A stretch of DNA of 64,000 nt from Typha latifolia (GCA_019914945.1 CM034103.1:9176001-9240000), one strand, 5' to 3'. Numbered from the stretch's first letter, positions 1-12,544 are shown. Program-made: numbers and translations. The notes: generated by a model not told the origin, from the sequence alone.

Positions 1-1315
1 TGCTTTAACATTAAATATGTAATTTTCTTTAAATTTGACATCATGAACAGTACGGAATAGTGTGTTCAATATATATTATTTATTCTTCCGCTGTAATTTA
101 TGATAGACCAATCTCCTAAGGATCTATAGTTTTTTTAAAACACGTTGACACAGTTGGACATGCCTATAGGGCTTGTGAGATCAATAAGAGAGGAGATTAT
201 AATATAAATATAAGAGAACGTAGATGATCCATAAGAGAACAGGAACTAACAAAAGCCTCTTTTTACAAGCAGTTGTCTGGTTGCTCAAATAGATCCCAAG
301 TGGAAAAGACATTACAATAATCAGTTGCAAATCTTCCCTTATTGACTTTGACAAGATAGTGATGCCATGACTCTTACAACAAATAATTTATTTATTTGCT
401 ATTATTTTTATTTATTGACAAGATAGGATGGAGTAGAACATCTATGAGCAATGACTCATGATTTCTATAAAGTGGTGAGATGATGTGGAGCTGAGGGCTT
501 AAATGGTAGTATCAATGTGTGATATTGACTTATGTAACAGGTTTAGTCTACGGTAATGGACAATTGGTCATGCTGTTCGCCAAGTGATAGGTTGATAACT
601 TAACGCAAGGGTCTACCCTCCTTTGAGGGTATGTGTGCGGCCGGGTGTCAGTATTAATGTGGCTTACGACATAACTCTATATGAATCTATGTTACAGACT
701 TGGTAGTCTAAGATGATACATACCATATGGTATAATATTAACATGCATATCAGCGAAGCTCGGAGTGAGCTCGAATTTGAAGATTTGATAGGCTGGATTG
801 ATGCATGGTAAGTTATCTATTGCTAATATATGTGTGCATTAGATGAACATGTTGAGTACGAGATACTGATATATTAATTTGATCATGATATACATATTCA
901 CATCTACTTGTTGTTGCATCATTTATTGTAATATTTTAGACTATAATACTAGATACTTGCTGGACTTTATGCTCACCACTATTTAGTGGAATTATTTTCA
1001 GATTAGTACATGACTTGGGCTCGTGGAAGATCTAGCAAAGACTGGTTTGTAGTCTTCTTTTTCGTATTTATTCTATTCGTATAAATTAAGCTAGATGCCT
1101 TGTAGCCCCTGCGTAAGCATTGATTTTTTTTTTTTATGGATATGTATTTTGGGGTTGTTGTGACCTTAGTGTTATGAGCTTCTTTTGTTTGTATTATTTG
1201 TGGAAATATGAGTTTTTCTCTTATATATTGTGTTGAAATATTGACCAGCAGGTTACATAATAGTTACATGGGGTCTATCCACGTGAAGGACACGTGTTTG
1301 GTGGTGAGTGTTACA
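1..1315 (+). repeat. 5' LTR (3' half seen) of a Ty3/gypsy-type element
   Basis: From about 567 to 1315 this sequence matches 7037-7793 along its whole length with scattered substitutions. Shared blocks include 'gggtctaccctcc', 'atgctcacca' and the run before 'gtgttaca'. The copy ends in TTACA and is followed by a primer-site-like sequence, so it is the 5' LTR of a + strand element. Bases 1-566 have no match to the right copy; the right LTR seems internally deleted, so this stretch may still be LTR. The start lies left of the window or cannot be seen. No gene is visible here. The Tekay/Del-like assignment rests on the general look of the LTR. Confidence 0.65.
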
Positions 1316-1318
1316 ACA

Positions 1319-1334
1319 TGTATCAAAGCCTAAG
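1319..1334 (+). other. Primer binding site (Met-tRNA type) of the gypsy element
   Basis: Just after the LTR end, 'tgtatcaaagcctaag' resembles the common plant primer site TGGTATCAGAGCCTAGG, with one missing base and a few substitutions. Its place four bases past the TTACA terminus fixes the element's orientation as +. Confidence 0.55.
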
Positions 1335-1916
1335 TTTCACCTAATAATTCGACAAGCCTTCCAAAATACTATCCATACGAGTGACGTGTAGAAAAATTTA
1401 GAGACTGCGTATGGATGGATGTGTTTGACATTAGCGACATCTAGGTTTTTTGCATGAAAAAAAGAATTCATAAATTAATTATATTGATTCAATAAGAATT
1501 TGGAAATTGTGTTGGTAAATAAGTAATGTATTGTTTCCCATTTAAATTGGATAAATTGTCAACTAATTATCTTTATCATTGGGAAGCCATTTGTAACCAG
1601 GCTAAAAAGTAAGAGTTAAATAATTACATTTTCATCATTCATGTGTCGTGACTCATGTATAAAATAATGTAAAGTTGCATGGTGAGGTCTAATCATTATT
1701 AAAAGGAATTAAGCATTTACTAAACTTCATATTTGTCATTATTAGAGATTCCTCGATAGTGTGTAAGACCCTATTCTATTTTCAGTCTATTCTACTTACA
1801 AAGCGGACCTAAATTACCTCGCAATAGCATAATGAGTGATTATGGTTTGATGAGTAGCTTAACACTCAGATTCTTGAGTTTTGATGTTAGAAATGTTAAT
1901 TGTTCTAGTCAATATT
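1335..1916 (+). mobile_element. Decayed internal region of the gypsy-type element, left part
   Basis: AT-rich DNA between the primer site and the nested inverted LTR. I could recognise no gag or pol motif and no long reading frame. With 5071-6940 it makes only about 2.5 kb of internal sequence, much less than an autonomous element needs, so the element is deleted or non-autonomous. Confidence 0.45.
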
Positions 1917-2954
1917 TGTAACGCCATTGCCCGGCACGGGCACGTGCACGCCCACGCGCTCACGGCATGCGTGGGTCACGTGACAAGACGGGCGGAGCCC
2001 ATCACACACAGATACACCCCTATGCATATACAATCAAGATATCATCAACTACTATCTGCTAACATATCCATGCTCACATAATCCAACGTCAAATAAATCC
2101 ATACTCAATATAATTCATCCCAGATGTCAATCATACTATCAACCAAATAAACCTATTAACATATGAATGCCCAAGTCCACAACAACTATACTAGACAGTT
2201 ACATAATTTAGCAGGACTCACATAGGCCACGACAAACCATCAAGATATAACTAAAACAACTGATACACGAGTATACTAAAAATCTGACATGTATTATACA
2301 AATCATCGTTTGATACAATAAAATACAATTATAACAAACAACGGTACAACTTAATTTATATACAAATTATTATCTATACCGTCTCGCTCCTATAGCTTAC
2401 CTCATCAATCTAAAATATCTTTTCAAGATATCTTAAGTCGCTATATCGTATCACATATCTGCGGGGGTTAGAAAAAAATAAAGAGAGTCATGAGTAAAAG
2501 GCTTAGTGAATCGATCTTATCCCGAATCAGTGATGCCAGACAGAGAGTAAATCATGTACTAGATAATATGAATCAGAAAAAGCATCATGTCATGAATGAG
2601 CATATAAATGTATCCTCAATAATATATAAATGTATGGTAGATATCATGCCATAACTGATCAAAATATATAATTCTCGACAATGTATAAGCAAATCTCCAT
2701 ATCATACCATCATCATAACTCTCTCTCAAATATAACACATATGATGCGTGCCAACCATGATCATGCTATGATATCAAATGCAACCACATATGATACATAT
2801 TGGCCACTCGATAATCAGGTATGTCAGATGATAATGAAATCATATGCATTTCTCAACATCACGATCATCACCGACATCTCGGTATAATATCATTCCACTA
2901 TGCACAGTCAACACCCGGTACTCGATCTCAATATCCTACCCGTAGGCTCAAAGC

Positions 2955-3120
2955 ATACCCTATCATATGCTAAGGGTATCTCAGTCATAATCATACCCTG
3001 CCATATACTAAGGATATATCAAAATCAATCCAGATTGGGTACCCCACCAGTTAATAGAAATCACATGAGGGTAACTCGCCACACGCATGCCCTCGCGAAT
3101 GGCAGGTGTCCGATTGTCTG
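2955..3120. repeat. Short internal repeats in the inverted LTR
   Basis: Two diverged units of the type 'cataccctatcatatgctaagggtatctc' and 'cataccctgccatatactaaggatat' lie side by side, followed by a CG-rich stretch with 'gggtac' and 'gccacacgcatgccctcgcg'. Such small repeats are common in the U3 part of large plant LTRs. Confidence 0.4.
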
Positions 3121-4409
3121 TGCGCACAGAGTCAACTGACCTCAAATATGGGCCACAAGATATCGCATACCAACGACCATAATCATCACTCCACGCACCC
3201 CTAACTCTGGCGTCTACTTGGGTACCCTCATGCTTTTTCTATCAACCTTCCTATCAATAAGATTTATGTATTTCCTTCTATATGATAGATCACGTGTATA
3301 TATTCAGTACTACAATAAGTCATACATATCAGAAATTTAGGTGGTAAGGAAGTCAAGAGAAAAATGAGGTAATGCAGACTCCAACCATATATCTAACACA
3401 TGCATATCCCTGCTAGTCTATCACATTCATACTCATGCTAGAAATCATTTCAATATAAAATCATAATAGTATAATCATCTCCAATCATCTCTATATATCA
3501 CCAATGTATTCATATCCCAGATCAGTCTAATCAAATGCATGATAAAATATGCTTGACTGAAATCATCTCTAGATAAAGTCATATAATCATGCTGGAAGCC
3601 AAAACATGTATATACATAATATATAATATATTATAATTTGAGAAAGGCGTCTAGGGGATAAGACTACTCACTGTCTGATTAGAAGACACAACTCACGTAT
3701 CCCTCACATTCGGCAACCGAGCGACAACTTATCCTAACAAGGTCCACGGGGCCTCACATAAGGGTTCGAGATCTGAAAATATTTAAGTAGCATGAAGTTA
3801 GCCGTTCATATAATTAAAATTCGTTCATGTAATATATGATGATTTATTAGGTTTTAGAATTTCTACTTATCTTTATAACTAACTAGATTTTTAATTATAA
3901 ATAAAAAATATAAATATAGACAAAAACCTAATTATAATTAAATTATATCTTGATTAATTAGGGACTATGTAGTCATTACTTTATAAAATAATAAATAAAT
4001 ACATAAGCCTAGTATTTTATTTGTTACAAAATAATAGTGTATAATAAATTATTAGAATGACTTAAAATGTATCTCATAGGAATATTAGTATATAAATTTG
4101 ATAATTATAATTTACGAATCTATATATTAATCTAATAGAGATATAAACAATAAATATAAAGATTACCTATATTTATACCTAATTAATCATTAATTATACA
4201 AATTATAATTAATAATAAGCAATTGAAGGATATATAATATTATTAAAATAGTTAATGTCTAAATAATCTATTTGCATTAATTAAGAAGGAAATACCTAAA
4301 TAAATAACAAAAATAAAATAAAATAACATAACATAACATAAATAATAAATCATTGCCATCAGTGCTGGGCTGAGCCCAACACTGTGCAGAAAGAGAAGGA
4401 GAAGAAGCC

Positions 4410-4512
4410 GAGGAAGAAGAAGAAGAAAGGAAGAAGAAGAAGAAGAAGAAGAAGAAGAAGAAGAAGAAGAAGAAGAAGAAGAAGAAGAAGAAGAAGAGGA
4501 GGAGGAGGAGAA
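4410..4512. repeat. (GAA)n microsatellite
   Basis: A run of about 30 GAA units with few interruptions passes into GGA units. Long apparent reading frames here on both strands are poly-Arg, poly-Ser, poly-Leu or poly-Phe artefacts of the repeat and not genes. Confidence 0.95.
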
Positions 4513-4762
4513 GAAGGGAGAAGGGGAGGGAAGTGCGGGCCCGGGCCGGCGAGGAGGGTACCGACAACTGGTGGCCAGCCAGCTGCCAGCCTCTCGCTGG
4601 CAGCTCGGCTCCGACGAGCCCGAGCCCAAAGCAAGAAAGATAGAGGGGGAGAGAGAGGAAGAGAAAAGGAAAGAGGGGAAGTGAGAGACCTCACAGGTGG
4701 CGGCGGCGGTTCCAGGGGAAGTAGCACCGGCCGGTAGGCCGACGGGGCGGTGGCGATAGTAG

Positions 4763-4870
4763 TTAGAGAGAGAGGGAGAAAGAGAGTTTGAGAGAGAGAG
4801 GAGAGTGAGAGAGAGACTGAAAGAGAGAGAGAGTGGAGAGAAGTAAAAGAGAGAGCGAGAGAGGCGGTGG
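4763..4870. repeat. (GA)n-rich low-complexity tract
   Basis: Imperfect GA/GAGAGG repeats near the start of the inverted LTR. The neighbouring inverted LTR has a similar GA tract at 9491-9507 and 9630-9690, so this may be a shared feature of the family. Confidence 0.85.
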
Positions 4871-5070
4871 AGAGAGGGAAGTCAGTGGTGGCGGCAGGAT
4901 AGGGCCGGTCGCGTCCAGTTGGCCGCGTCCAGCTGGCCGGGCAAGCGACGCATGGCGCCCCCATGTAGCACCAAGCTGTATGGGCATGAGGCCGGCCATA
5001 GTTGTGCCTAAAATTTAATTAATTAATTTTTTATTTTTTATGTTTTTTAGTTCTAGGTTGTTATAGTATT

Positions 5071-6940
5071 GATAATTAAACTTTATTATAACTTAAGGCA
5101 TTTAGTTCTTTAATTTGGAGGTTTAGTGAGTATCTCAATTGTTGAGTTGTGCAAGTCATTTGTTGTGAGTCGAGTTGGTCTGAACGAAAATTAGGTGGTA
5201 GGTTGACTGCTAGCACGATTATCACTTGTTTGATATTTTATGGTGCACCATATTTATTTTGGCAATGTTTTTTTTTAAAGTTATTTGCTTTTATGTTATT
5301 TTCTTCTGTTTTTATTTCAAAAAAAAATATTGTGTAGTCTCATGGATTGGGCTTTTATGATAAGTGACTAAGTGTGTGCATCAAGTTTACCAAAACAACT
5401 TAGATGTTGGCTATGAGTGAGTTATTAATGTTTAGTGGAGATCACATTGGCATAGGCCTGTCTTGAGTACCTATCACCTATCCATTAATGAGTATGGGTT
5501 TATTACCTTAGTTGTCAAAAGGTTTAGTCGCGTGATAATAAATATCTAGACGTCAATAAAGTTTCTTTTACTTGCCTTTATTTACTAATAAGAAGGTTAG
5601 AGGAGTTGATTTCAAGATGTCTAGTATTAAATTTGGATTGCATAAATTCTACTGATAAGTGAAAACTGACTTGTGATTAATTCAGACTTCTGGATGATAT
5701 TAGCTCTCTTGTTAATGAGTATCCGAATTCTTGATTGTTACCTCAAGTGAAATTTCTAGGTATTGCATCACGATGTTGTGTACTTTTATATCACTAATAT
5801 AGGAGTTAGGAGGCTTCGAGGAAAATAGAAGTGAAGAAATTGATCTGTTGTAGAGGTAGTTCAACCATTAGTTGGTATTTGTTTAATTTAAATAATTGAG
5901 ATGTTAGAATTTCTGCAAAATAAATTATGAGAGAGTTCGATTCAAACTAATAGTTAATGCCTTTTCTTAATTAAAATTATGTTTGTTGTATTGGCTAACA
6001 AGGCTAGTGGAGATTCCTTCTTGTCGCTTAACACACTTTAGATTGGATGAATATAAGGTTATTTAATAATTGGAAGCAGCGTGACGTGGATATTATCTAA
6101 TGTCATTTCTAAGTTGGCAGTTGCGATAATCATTAATAGGAAAGTAATTGAATAGCGAGGTTCGAATCTCTATTGGTGGATGACTGATGATTAGTCATGA
6201 TTGGATTGAGTAATTAAATTAAATTTTTTTTGTGTAATTAGTAAAATTAGTCGTGAGTTGAATAAGGAACGATATCAAGAGTGTGATCTTTCTTTTAAAG
6301 GTTAGTTATCCAGGATTTATATAGTTATTAGTGAATATCTAGTTTGTTAGTGGTGAAAAGAGTTACTTGATTTCGATGTGGCTAATGACTTATGGTAGTT
6401 GACATGAGATCTTATTAGAAAATTGTTTCATTTAGATTACTAATTTTGAGAAAACTTATTGGAGTGGAAAATTTTGAATTTAGATATGATACAAAGGATG
6501 ATTTATGCAAGCCCTTACCTTGGGTGAAGTGAGATCTCTATGAGCTAAGTGTTTGTTGTCGGTCTTATCATAATGTAAGTTTGTCTTTTGATTATTAGCA
6601 TATGCGCTCTATCTTAATTCATTGGTTGTGGTATAAATCTTCGTTTTATAGAAAGTTTAGTATATAGTTATTTAAAATATTCAAATTATTGAGGACTTGT
6701 TGTGAGTAAATTAATGTTGGTAGATAGATAGATGGAAACAAGCTAGAAAGTAGAAATAAAGGTTTGCAAATTATTGGATCACTTTGATCCAGGAGAGGTG
6801 GATATTTTGATTTTGTTAGGATGAGTTTGATAACCTTTAGTTTTGGCTGATACCGAGTGATTGGGTTCCTTATGATATCTAATTGGATCTTATAACTAAA
6901 GTGAGGTAGGACGTGCATTATAGTCTAAAAGGATTGGCGG
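5071..6940 (+). mobile_element. Decayed internal region of the gypsy-type element, right part
   Basis: AT-rich DNA without a recognisable gene or motif. It ends in 'aaaaggattggcgg', which could be a worn polypurine tract, directly before the 3' LTR. The 17-base word 'aggacgtgcattatagt' occurs at 6909-6925 and again just inside the LTR at about 6957-6973, a small local duplication across the LTR boundary. Confidence 0.4.
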
Positions 6941-7793
6941 TGTAGTATCCCGAGCTAGGACGTGCATTATAGTGACCAATTGTGGGCAAATTTTAGTTTT
7001 AGTCCTTTATTGAGGACTTTTAATATGTCGTGTATCTTGTGGTTATGCTGTTTGCCGGGTGATAAGCTAATAATTCTACCAGTAGGGTCTACCCTCCCTT
7101 AGGGGTATGTGTGTAGTTAGATATAAGTATTAATGTGGCTTACGGACATAGCTCTGCATAAGCCTATGTTATAAACTCGGTAGTATAAGATAATACATAT
7201 CATGTGATATAGTGTTGACATGGCCTATAGGCAGAGCTAAGTGTGAGCTCAAGTTTGAGGACTTAATAGTTTGAATTGATGGATGGTAGGTTATTAATTG
7301 ATAATTATGTGCGCATTAGATGAACATGTTGAGTATGAGATACTGATGTATTGATTTGATCATGATGCGCATATTCATATTTATTTATTATTACATCATT
7401 TATTACACTACTTTTAGACTATAGTAGTAGATATTTGCTGGGCTTTATGCTCACCATCGTTTGGTGGAATTATTTTCATATTAGTAAATGACCCGAGCAC
7501 GTGGAGGATCTAGTGAAGACTAGTTTATAGTCTTCATTTTCTTATTTATTCTATTCATGTAAATTAAGCTAGATGTCATGTAGCTCCTACGTGGCATTGA
7601 TTTATATTTTTTTATGGATATATATTTTGGGCTTGTTGTTGCCTTGGTGTTATGGCTTCTTTTGCTTGTATTATTTATGAAAATGTGAGTTTCTTTTTCT
7701 TGTATATTGTATTGAAATATTGACTAGTAGATCATGTGATAATCAGTGGGTTCTACCTGCGTGAAGGGCACGTGTTTAGTGACGGGTGTTATA
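6941..7793 (+). repeat. 3' LTR of the gypsy-type element
   Basis: Starts 'tgtagtatcccgag', like the TGTAATATCCC starts of this LTR class, and ends 'gtgttata' (TTACA with C to T). From 7037 it is collinear with the 5' LTR at 567-1315. The first ~100 bases are not matched in the left copy at the expected distance, so the two LTRs differ by an internal deletion or insertion. The many substitutions point to an old insertion. Confidence 0.6.
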
Positions 7794-9782
7794 AAATAAA
7801 TACATGCATGTATATAATATAAATGTGATGATGTCATAAAGTAAAAATATCTTATTCTCTATATTACTCCTAGACTATAGAAGTTTTACTTGCCTAACAT
7901 CGCTTTCCCAATACATTTGCAACTATGCCATGGGATCATCCTCACATGGTATAAATCCACCTTGATAATAAAGTAATAAAAAGCATAAACGAAAATACAT
8001 ACCATTAATTAATTAAATAATTATACTGACGTCTGCCTACGTCTTCGGTAGGTCTATTTAAGAATTCTCATATTTAGTAGTCGAGAAGGGCTAGTATATC
8101 TATACCAAGGCCTAACACATTATTAAATGTAATTAAAATAATTAATTTACCTCAAATTATCGTTCAAATCATTTTACAATAAATCACATATATAATATTT
8201 AATTAATCAACTTTGTTAAATAAGGCGTAATACCATTTTCTATACTGATCTGTATTAATTCTCCGATAGGAGCAATTAATACTGATACACATAGACCACT
8301 GACTTCTTTTGTAAAAATGATTTAACCCAAAATTAAAATCAACCATGCTAAATTCCCCATTATGAGCGATTCACAATGACACTCTCCAACTACACTCTAA
8401 TCCTTAAAATTGATTTACAACAATTATTATAACTAGCAAGCTATCCTCTAAAAATGATTAGTTAAGACTTAAGTTGGCATGGATAGTTAAATGAAAAGAC
8501 TAATTTAAATTTAATTAAATAAATGGCAACAATACCATTTGTTGCTAATCTAATGCCGAAAGCAAATAGGCTGGGCTACAATTAACCCAAAGACCACAAA
8601 ATCCATCAAAGATGGGCTCAAAGCCTAAACTAACTAAAATGCCACTTGGGTTGGGCCACAGCCCAGCCCACCCAACTAACCCAGCCCAAACCTAACCTGG
8701 GTCGTATTGGGCTGATAGCAGCCCAATCCACCAACAATCTGTGTTGGGCCACACCCAACCCAGCCCACCATATGCTAGGTTAGGCTGGTAGCTTAACACA
8801 GCCAACAACATGGGCTGGGCTATAGCCCAACCCACCAGTGTCATGGGTTGCACCGCACCTAACCTAAGCTAACTTGGGTGCTCATTCCAACCAAGTAGCC
8901 CAAGGCAGGGCCACAGCCCACCAAGGCAGGGCTTGGCCTAGCCCAACCACCCTCCTCCCCTCCCCCTCCCCCTCATCGACCTAACCTAACTAAGGAGGAG
9001 AAAGCGAAATGGGCTGTCAACGAGCACCACCGTTGGTAGCCGATCTGACATGCCGGTAGACACCCTACTAGCCGAGAAAGGCACTAATTGTGTAGATTGG
9101 CCAACAGAGGAGCCAGTGGCCACCCACAACCAACCAACGCCCCAACGGTAGGGTAGGGAAGCTGTTAGTGATCCTGACCACTAGTAGTCCCAATCAACTT
9201 CACTGGCACCCTCCTCTCTGCAAACAAAATCTAGTCGAATGGGAGCCCAACTGTCATAGGTGGCCGACGGCAGGAACCACCTTTGCCAAGGTCAGTGGCC
9301 AGGATAAGGGACTGCCCGGCGACTTCAATTGTGAGGGTCCAAATGCCGAGACCTATAGCAACTCCTTGTGAAGAAGAAGCTAACCTACTTGTCGGGTAGC
9401 TAAGTGGCGATGGCAGTGGCTGAAAATTGACCCCTAACACAAGCTCCATAGCTTCCTATTGAAAGCTTAGGGTAACTATTAAGGGTACCCAGAGAGAGAG
9501 AGAGAGAGCAGCCAGTAGAAGCCTTTCGAACTAGTACGGTGAGGCACGAGGCAATGGTGCTTCAATCCATGAAGCCGACAAGCTTTGGCTTGATGGGAAC
9601 CAAAAAGGGGCAAACGGTGGCTATGGAAGAGAAAGGAAAGAAAAGAGAGAAGAGAGAGGAAGAAAAGAGGAAGAGAGGGTAAGAGGAAAGGTGAGCACGT
9701 GCCCCGCACATGTGCTCCCTTGAGTTCAGCACAGGTGCCGGACACATGCGCACCCTTTTTTTTTTTAATATGGGATATTACA
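7794..9782 (-). mobile_element. Start part of an inverted LTR, interrupted by the gypsy-type element
   Basis: Read on minus, the sequence begins TGTAATATCCCA at 9782, a typical LTR start of this class, and runs ~2 kb down to the junction with the neighbouring 3' LTR. It carries a GA-rich tract and a long array of GGCC/CAGCCC words. The missing end of this LTR would lie left of the window if the element at 1-7793 inserted into it. I saw no gene; the frames at 9231-9449 and 9479-9753 look like chance. Confidence 0.45.
8560..8960. repeat. Degenerate array of TTGGGCCACAGCCCAACCCACC-like words
   Basis: At least eight scattered, variable copies of 'gggctgggc...agcccaaccca' alternate on both strands, giving local dyads such as 'gggctgggctatagcccaaccc'. 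The GC content stands out from the surrounding AT-rich LTR. No coding signal. Confidence 0.6.
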
Positions 9783-10082
9783 TATTTTTTGACTTCTTTT
9801 ATTTTAGAAATGACTTGTCCTCATAGACGAAGATGTACTATATGAAATTTCAGTAGATTGTTAGCTATATTGCTACTAATGACAAGATGGAGTTTGGCTC
9901 GAATCCAGCGGATATACCCCATGTTGCATATTATGTGTTAATAGCTCCTAATAGCAATCCAACACTTACAACTTCTACTAGCTCTGCTCTAGAGATACTC
10001 TATGTTTTCCAAGCTATAGCACATAAACTTAGTGATCAAGCTGCGTCATTTGGACAACCCTAAGGGACTAGGCTCTTTAGTA

Positions 10083-10850
10083 TGAGCTGGAGCACTTCTT
10101 TTGCATCTTTTGATAAATTTCTCAAAACTTCTCCACCATCCTTAAATGGCTCTTCTGAATTGGTTGAGGTAGAGGCTTAGCTATTAAGAATGCAAAGGAT
10201 CTTTGAGTGCCTATGATGCTTAGATGAACAAAAAACCTACTTTGCATCCTGCATGTTTGAAGATTGTGCAGAGCACTAGTGGCATTCGTTGAAATGTTAA
10301 TTTCAAGGAAATAAAGCTAAATTAAGTTGGAACAAATTTTTAGGGCTCTTTTATGAGGAATATTATCCTTTTACCCTTTGCAAATAGAAGAAATTAGATC
10401 GCTCACCTTAAATAGTAGAATATTCTGTAGACTATGAGATAAGTTTGTTGAATTGTCTCGATTTGCCCTTTAGAAGAGAAAGATAGAGTGATATTTTTTT
10501 AGAATAGACTACAATCTACTATTAAGGATCGTGCTATTTCATATGAGTGAACAACTTATGCAAAGTTGGTCTCTAAGACACTCGTTGTTAAGAGGTGTTT
10601 GGAAGAAGCTAAATTAGAGTGAGAGCAAGTAAGCCAAAAGGCAAACACCCAATCCTACCACAAGCTAAAGTAGCCAAGCAAACCAAGGGAGCAAGTCAAA
10701 AATGTGCCAAACTATAAGAGTGGTGGCAATAGGCAGCAATCTTAAGGGTCGTGCCTAGGAATTGATCACAATTTGGTAGCGCATGTTTGTTACAAAGTGT
10801 GGACAGATTGATCATCTTTCTACTCATTATCGCACACCATCAATAGAAAG
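10083..10850 (+). pseudogene. Ty3/gypsy gag pseudogene
   Basis: Translated with stops ignored, the region gives the plant gypsy capsid pattern: 'FLKTSPPSLNGSSELVEVEA' near 10113, then RMQRIFECL, LDEQKTYFASCMFEDCAEH-WHSL, FYEEYYP and, after a frameshift, TTYAKLVSKTLVVKRCLEEAKLE. A CCHC zinc-knuckle remnant (CGQIDHLSTHYR, final Cys lost) follows at about 10795-10835. At least eight in-frame stops and one or two frameshifts make it non-functional. Gag normally packages element RNA. The LTR beside it at 9782 is inverted relative to this gag, so it is not simply its own 5' LTR. No pol was recognised downstream. Confidence 0.75.
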
Positions 10851-11190
10851 TTTAGCACCTAATACCAGTACTATCAACTTCAAAGATCTATTGCCAATCT
10901 TGGAGCACCAAATAAGAGACCATATGCTAGCATTGAAAATTTTTTACCCAGCATCGGAACATCATGATCGAGGCTGTATATTCAGGTGTACTCTTTTTTT
11001 TATGAAAAAGAAGAAATAGATTTTTTAGCTTCCCCTATTATAGTAAGCACTGCTAACGTCAGCAACAAAAATAGGCATGAAGGAGATGGGGAAAAAACCC
11101 TTCCAAGTGCAATTAAGGGCTATATTTCTACTGTAACTTGTGAGCCAATCAACCGACTGATTATACAAAAAAAGCAGACAATAAGTACAA
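10850..11190. other. Unassigned stretch
   Basis: Lies between the gag remnant and the LINE fragment. Short frames at 10783-11019 and 10986-11201 show no family motif beyond the zinc-knuckle end. It may be decayed post-gag sequence; nothing else is supported. Confidence 0.3.
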
Positions 11191-12360
11191 ATAGTCAATA
11201 ATGATCATAGCAGTGGTCCAAAGAGCCGGATGTAGTCCTTTCAAAATGTTCACGAGCAACAAGGAGTCGATCTCGATGATTAGGTGAGATATCCCTCAGT
11301 AACGGATGTAGAAGTGGGCCTCCCAAAGGCTAGTCTATGGTTAAACTCTTCACAACTTATCAATAGATATAATCCTTTTGGTATGAATAGTTAATCGATA
11401 TGGGCATGGATGTTCTTATTTGGACATCTTGTTTGGGCTACTGGATTTATGTTCTTAATTTCCTAGCGTGGATATTGGTAGGAATTGATTGAAACTTTAG
11501 CATGGGCTCATGAATGCACACCTTTGGCTAATTTGATTCAATGGAGAGATAAGCCAGTGGCTCTTTCCATTGTGCAAGCAAGATTGGTTGGATTAGCCCA
11601 CTTTTCCCTGGGTTGTATATTCACTTATGCGCCTCAGTAGCCAAGGTGGAGTGGCAAACACCGAATAGATTGTTCGCACTAATTGGGGAACCTAGTGAGG
11701 TGCACAGAATGAAGCCTACCCCACTAGGTTCATTGGGACTCGTGAACAAGTTGTTGATGTTAAGTTTAAAGAAGCCAGGAGGAGGCGATTCCCAACGAAT
11801 GAGGTTAAGAGGGGTAGAGGGCTCGGTGCTCGGTAGAGCCAAGGTCTCATAATATTCGTAAGCAAGGGCTAGAGATCTCTCCCATATAAGCACATACTTT
11901 TCATGGATTGAGTTAAACATAATATTATTGTGGTGCTTCCATATGTGTCAAGGATCCAAGTACCATCAGCCCAAGCCGGGTCCGATAGCCCAATGGGCCT
12001 AATTTCCCTAAGCTTAGCCCACAGAGCCTGAGCAAATAAGTAACAGATGTGCAATTGACACATCGTGCAACTCAAAAATGGGCAATGCTGGTCAGAACCC
12101 AATCTCAGCCTAGCCAAGTTTAACCTAGTTGGGAGTTAGTTTTAGCAACATTTCCTAAGAAAATTTTTAATTTTCAGAAGAATAAGTAACTTCCACATGA
12201 TAGTCCGGCCCTTTCATTTCTTCGGAGGAGTTCTTTAGAGAGCTAGAGGAAATGGTACGAGACTTCGTCGTGGCCTTGCTAGAGGGGTGGGGAGCCCAAA
12301 CCCAGTAATCAGCTCTACCCCTAATGGGAAATGTTAATGTTAAGGATACAATCATAGAGG
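11190..12360 (-). pseudogene. LINE ORF2 3' fragment (zf-RVT + RNase H)
   Basis: On minus, 12355-12170 gives 'ADYWVWAPHPSSKATTKS', matching the W-V-W...T-K-S block before the zinc-binding domain of plant LINE reverse transcriptases. Then 12117-11869 gives CPFLSC...HICYLFAQALWAKL (zf-RVT: C..C...H...C/A..LW), and 11860-11621 gives WESPPPGFFKLNINN...GVGFILCTSLG, the start of an RNase H domain whose first catalytic Asp (usually N-x-D) is replaced. The endonuclease and polymerase core are absent: it is a truncated, decayed copy. The typical target is random genomic DNA; no target duplication was found. Confidence 0.7.
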
Positions 12361-12544
12361 AAAGAGCCGAGGATATTATTATGTAGTATATAACAGTGCA
12401 GCCATATAGTTATACAGTGTATGATAATACAAACATAGTCTTAAAATATCTTGAAACAAAAATAAGTATTAATAAAGATTGTCAAAAGTATAAAGAGTGC
12501 CAAATGTATTCATATATTTAAAAAAATCAATTCTCATTTTATCA

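Larger units (their letters stand above)
1917..5065 (-). mobile_element. Inverted solo LTR (~3.1 kb, Tekay/Del-like) nested in the gypsy element
   Basis: On the minus strand this reads as a long LTR that ends GGCGTTACA at 1917. Next to the end is a CACGTG-rich stretch like the end of the neighbouring LTRs, and a block at 2461-2530 corresponds to the region just before their 'gctcacc' motif. The other end is placed at 'ggttgttata' (5056-5065). The flanking bases are atatt (1912-1916) and gtatt (5066-5070), a plausible diverged 5-bp target duplication. No internal region or second LTR is seen, so it reads as a solo LTR. The 5065 boundary is less certain than 1917. Confidence 0.5.

Noticed and set aside
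4252..4999. Long overlapping frames of up to 201 codons on both strands
   Set aside because: They are translations of GAA and GA repeats and of low-complexity LTR sequence; no family motif, and all frames are open together.
6140..6180. 'gaggttcgaatctc' as the T arm of a tRNA gene
   Set aside because: It resembles a B box, but no A box or acceptor stem lies at the right distance upstream.
10783..11201. Small + frames after the gag relic as separate genes
   Set aside because: The first contains the end of the gag zinc knuckle; the second has no motif and overlaps it out of frame.
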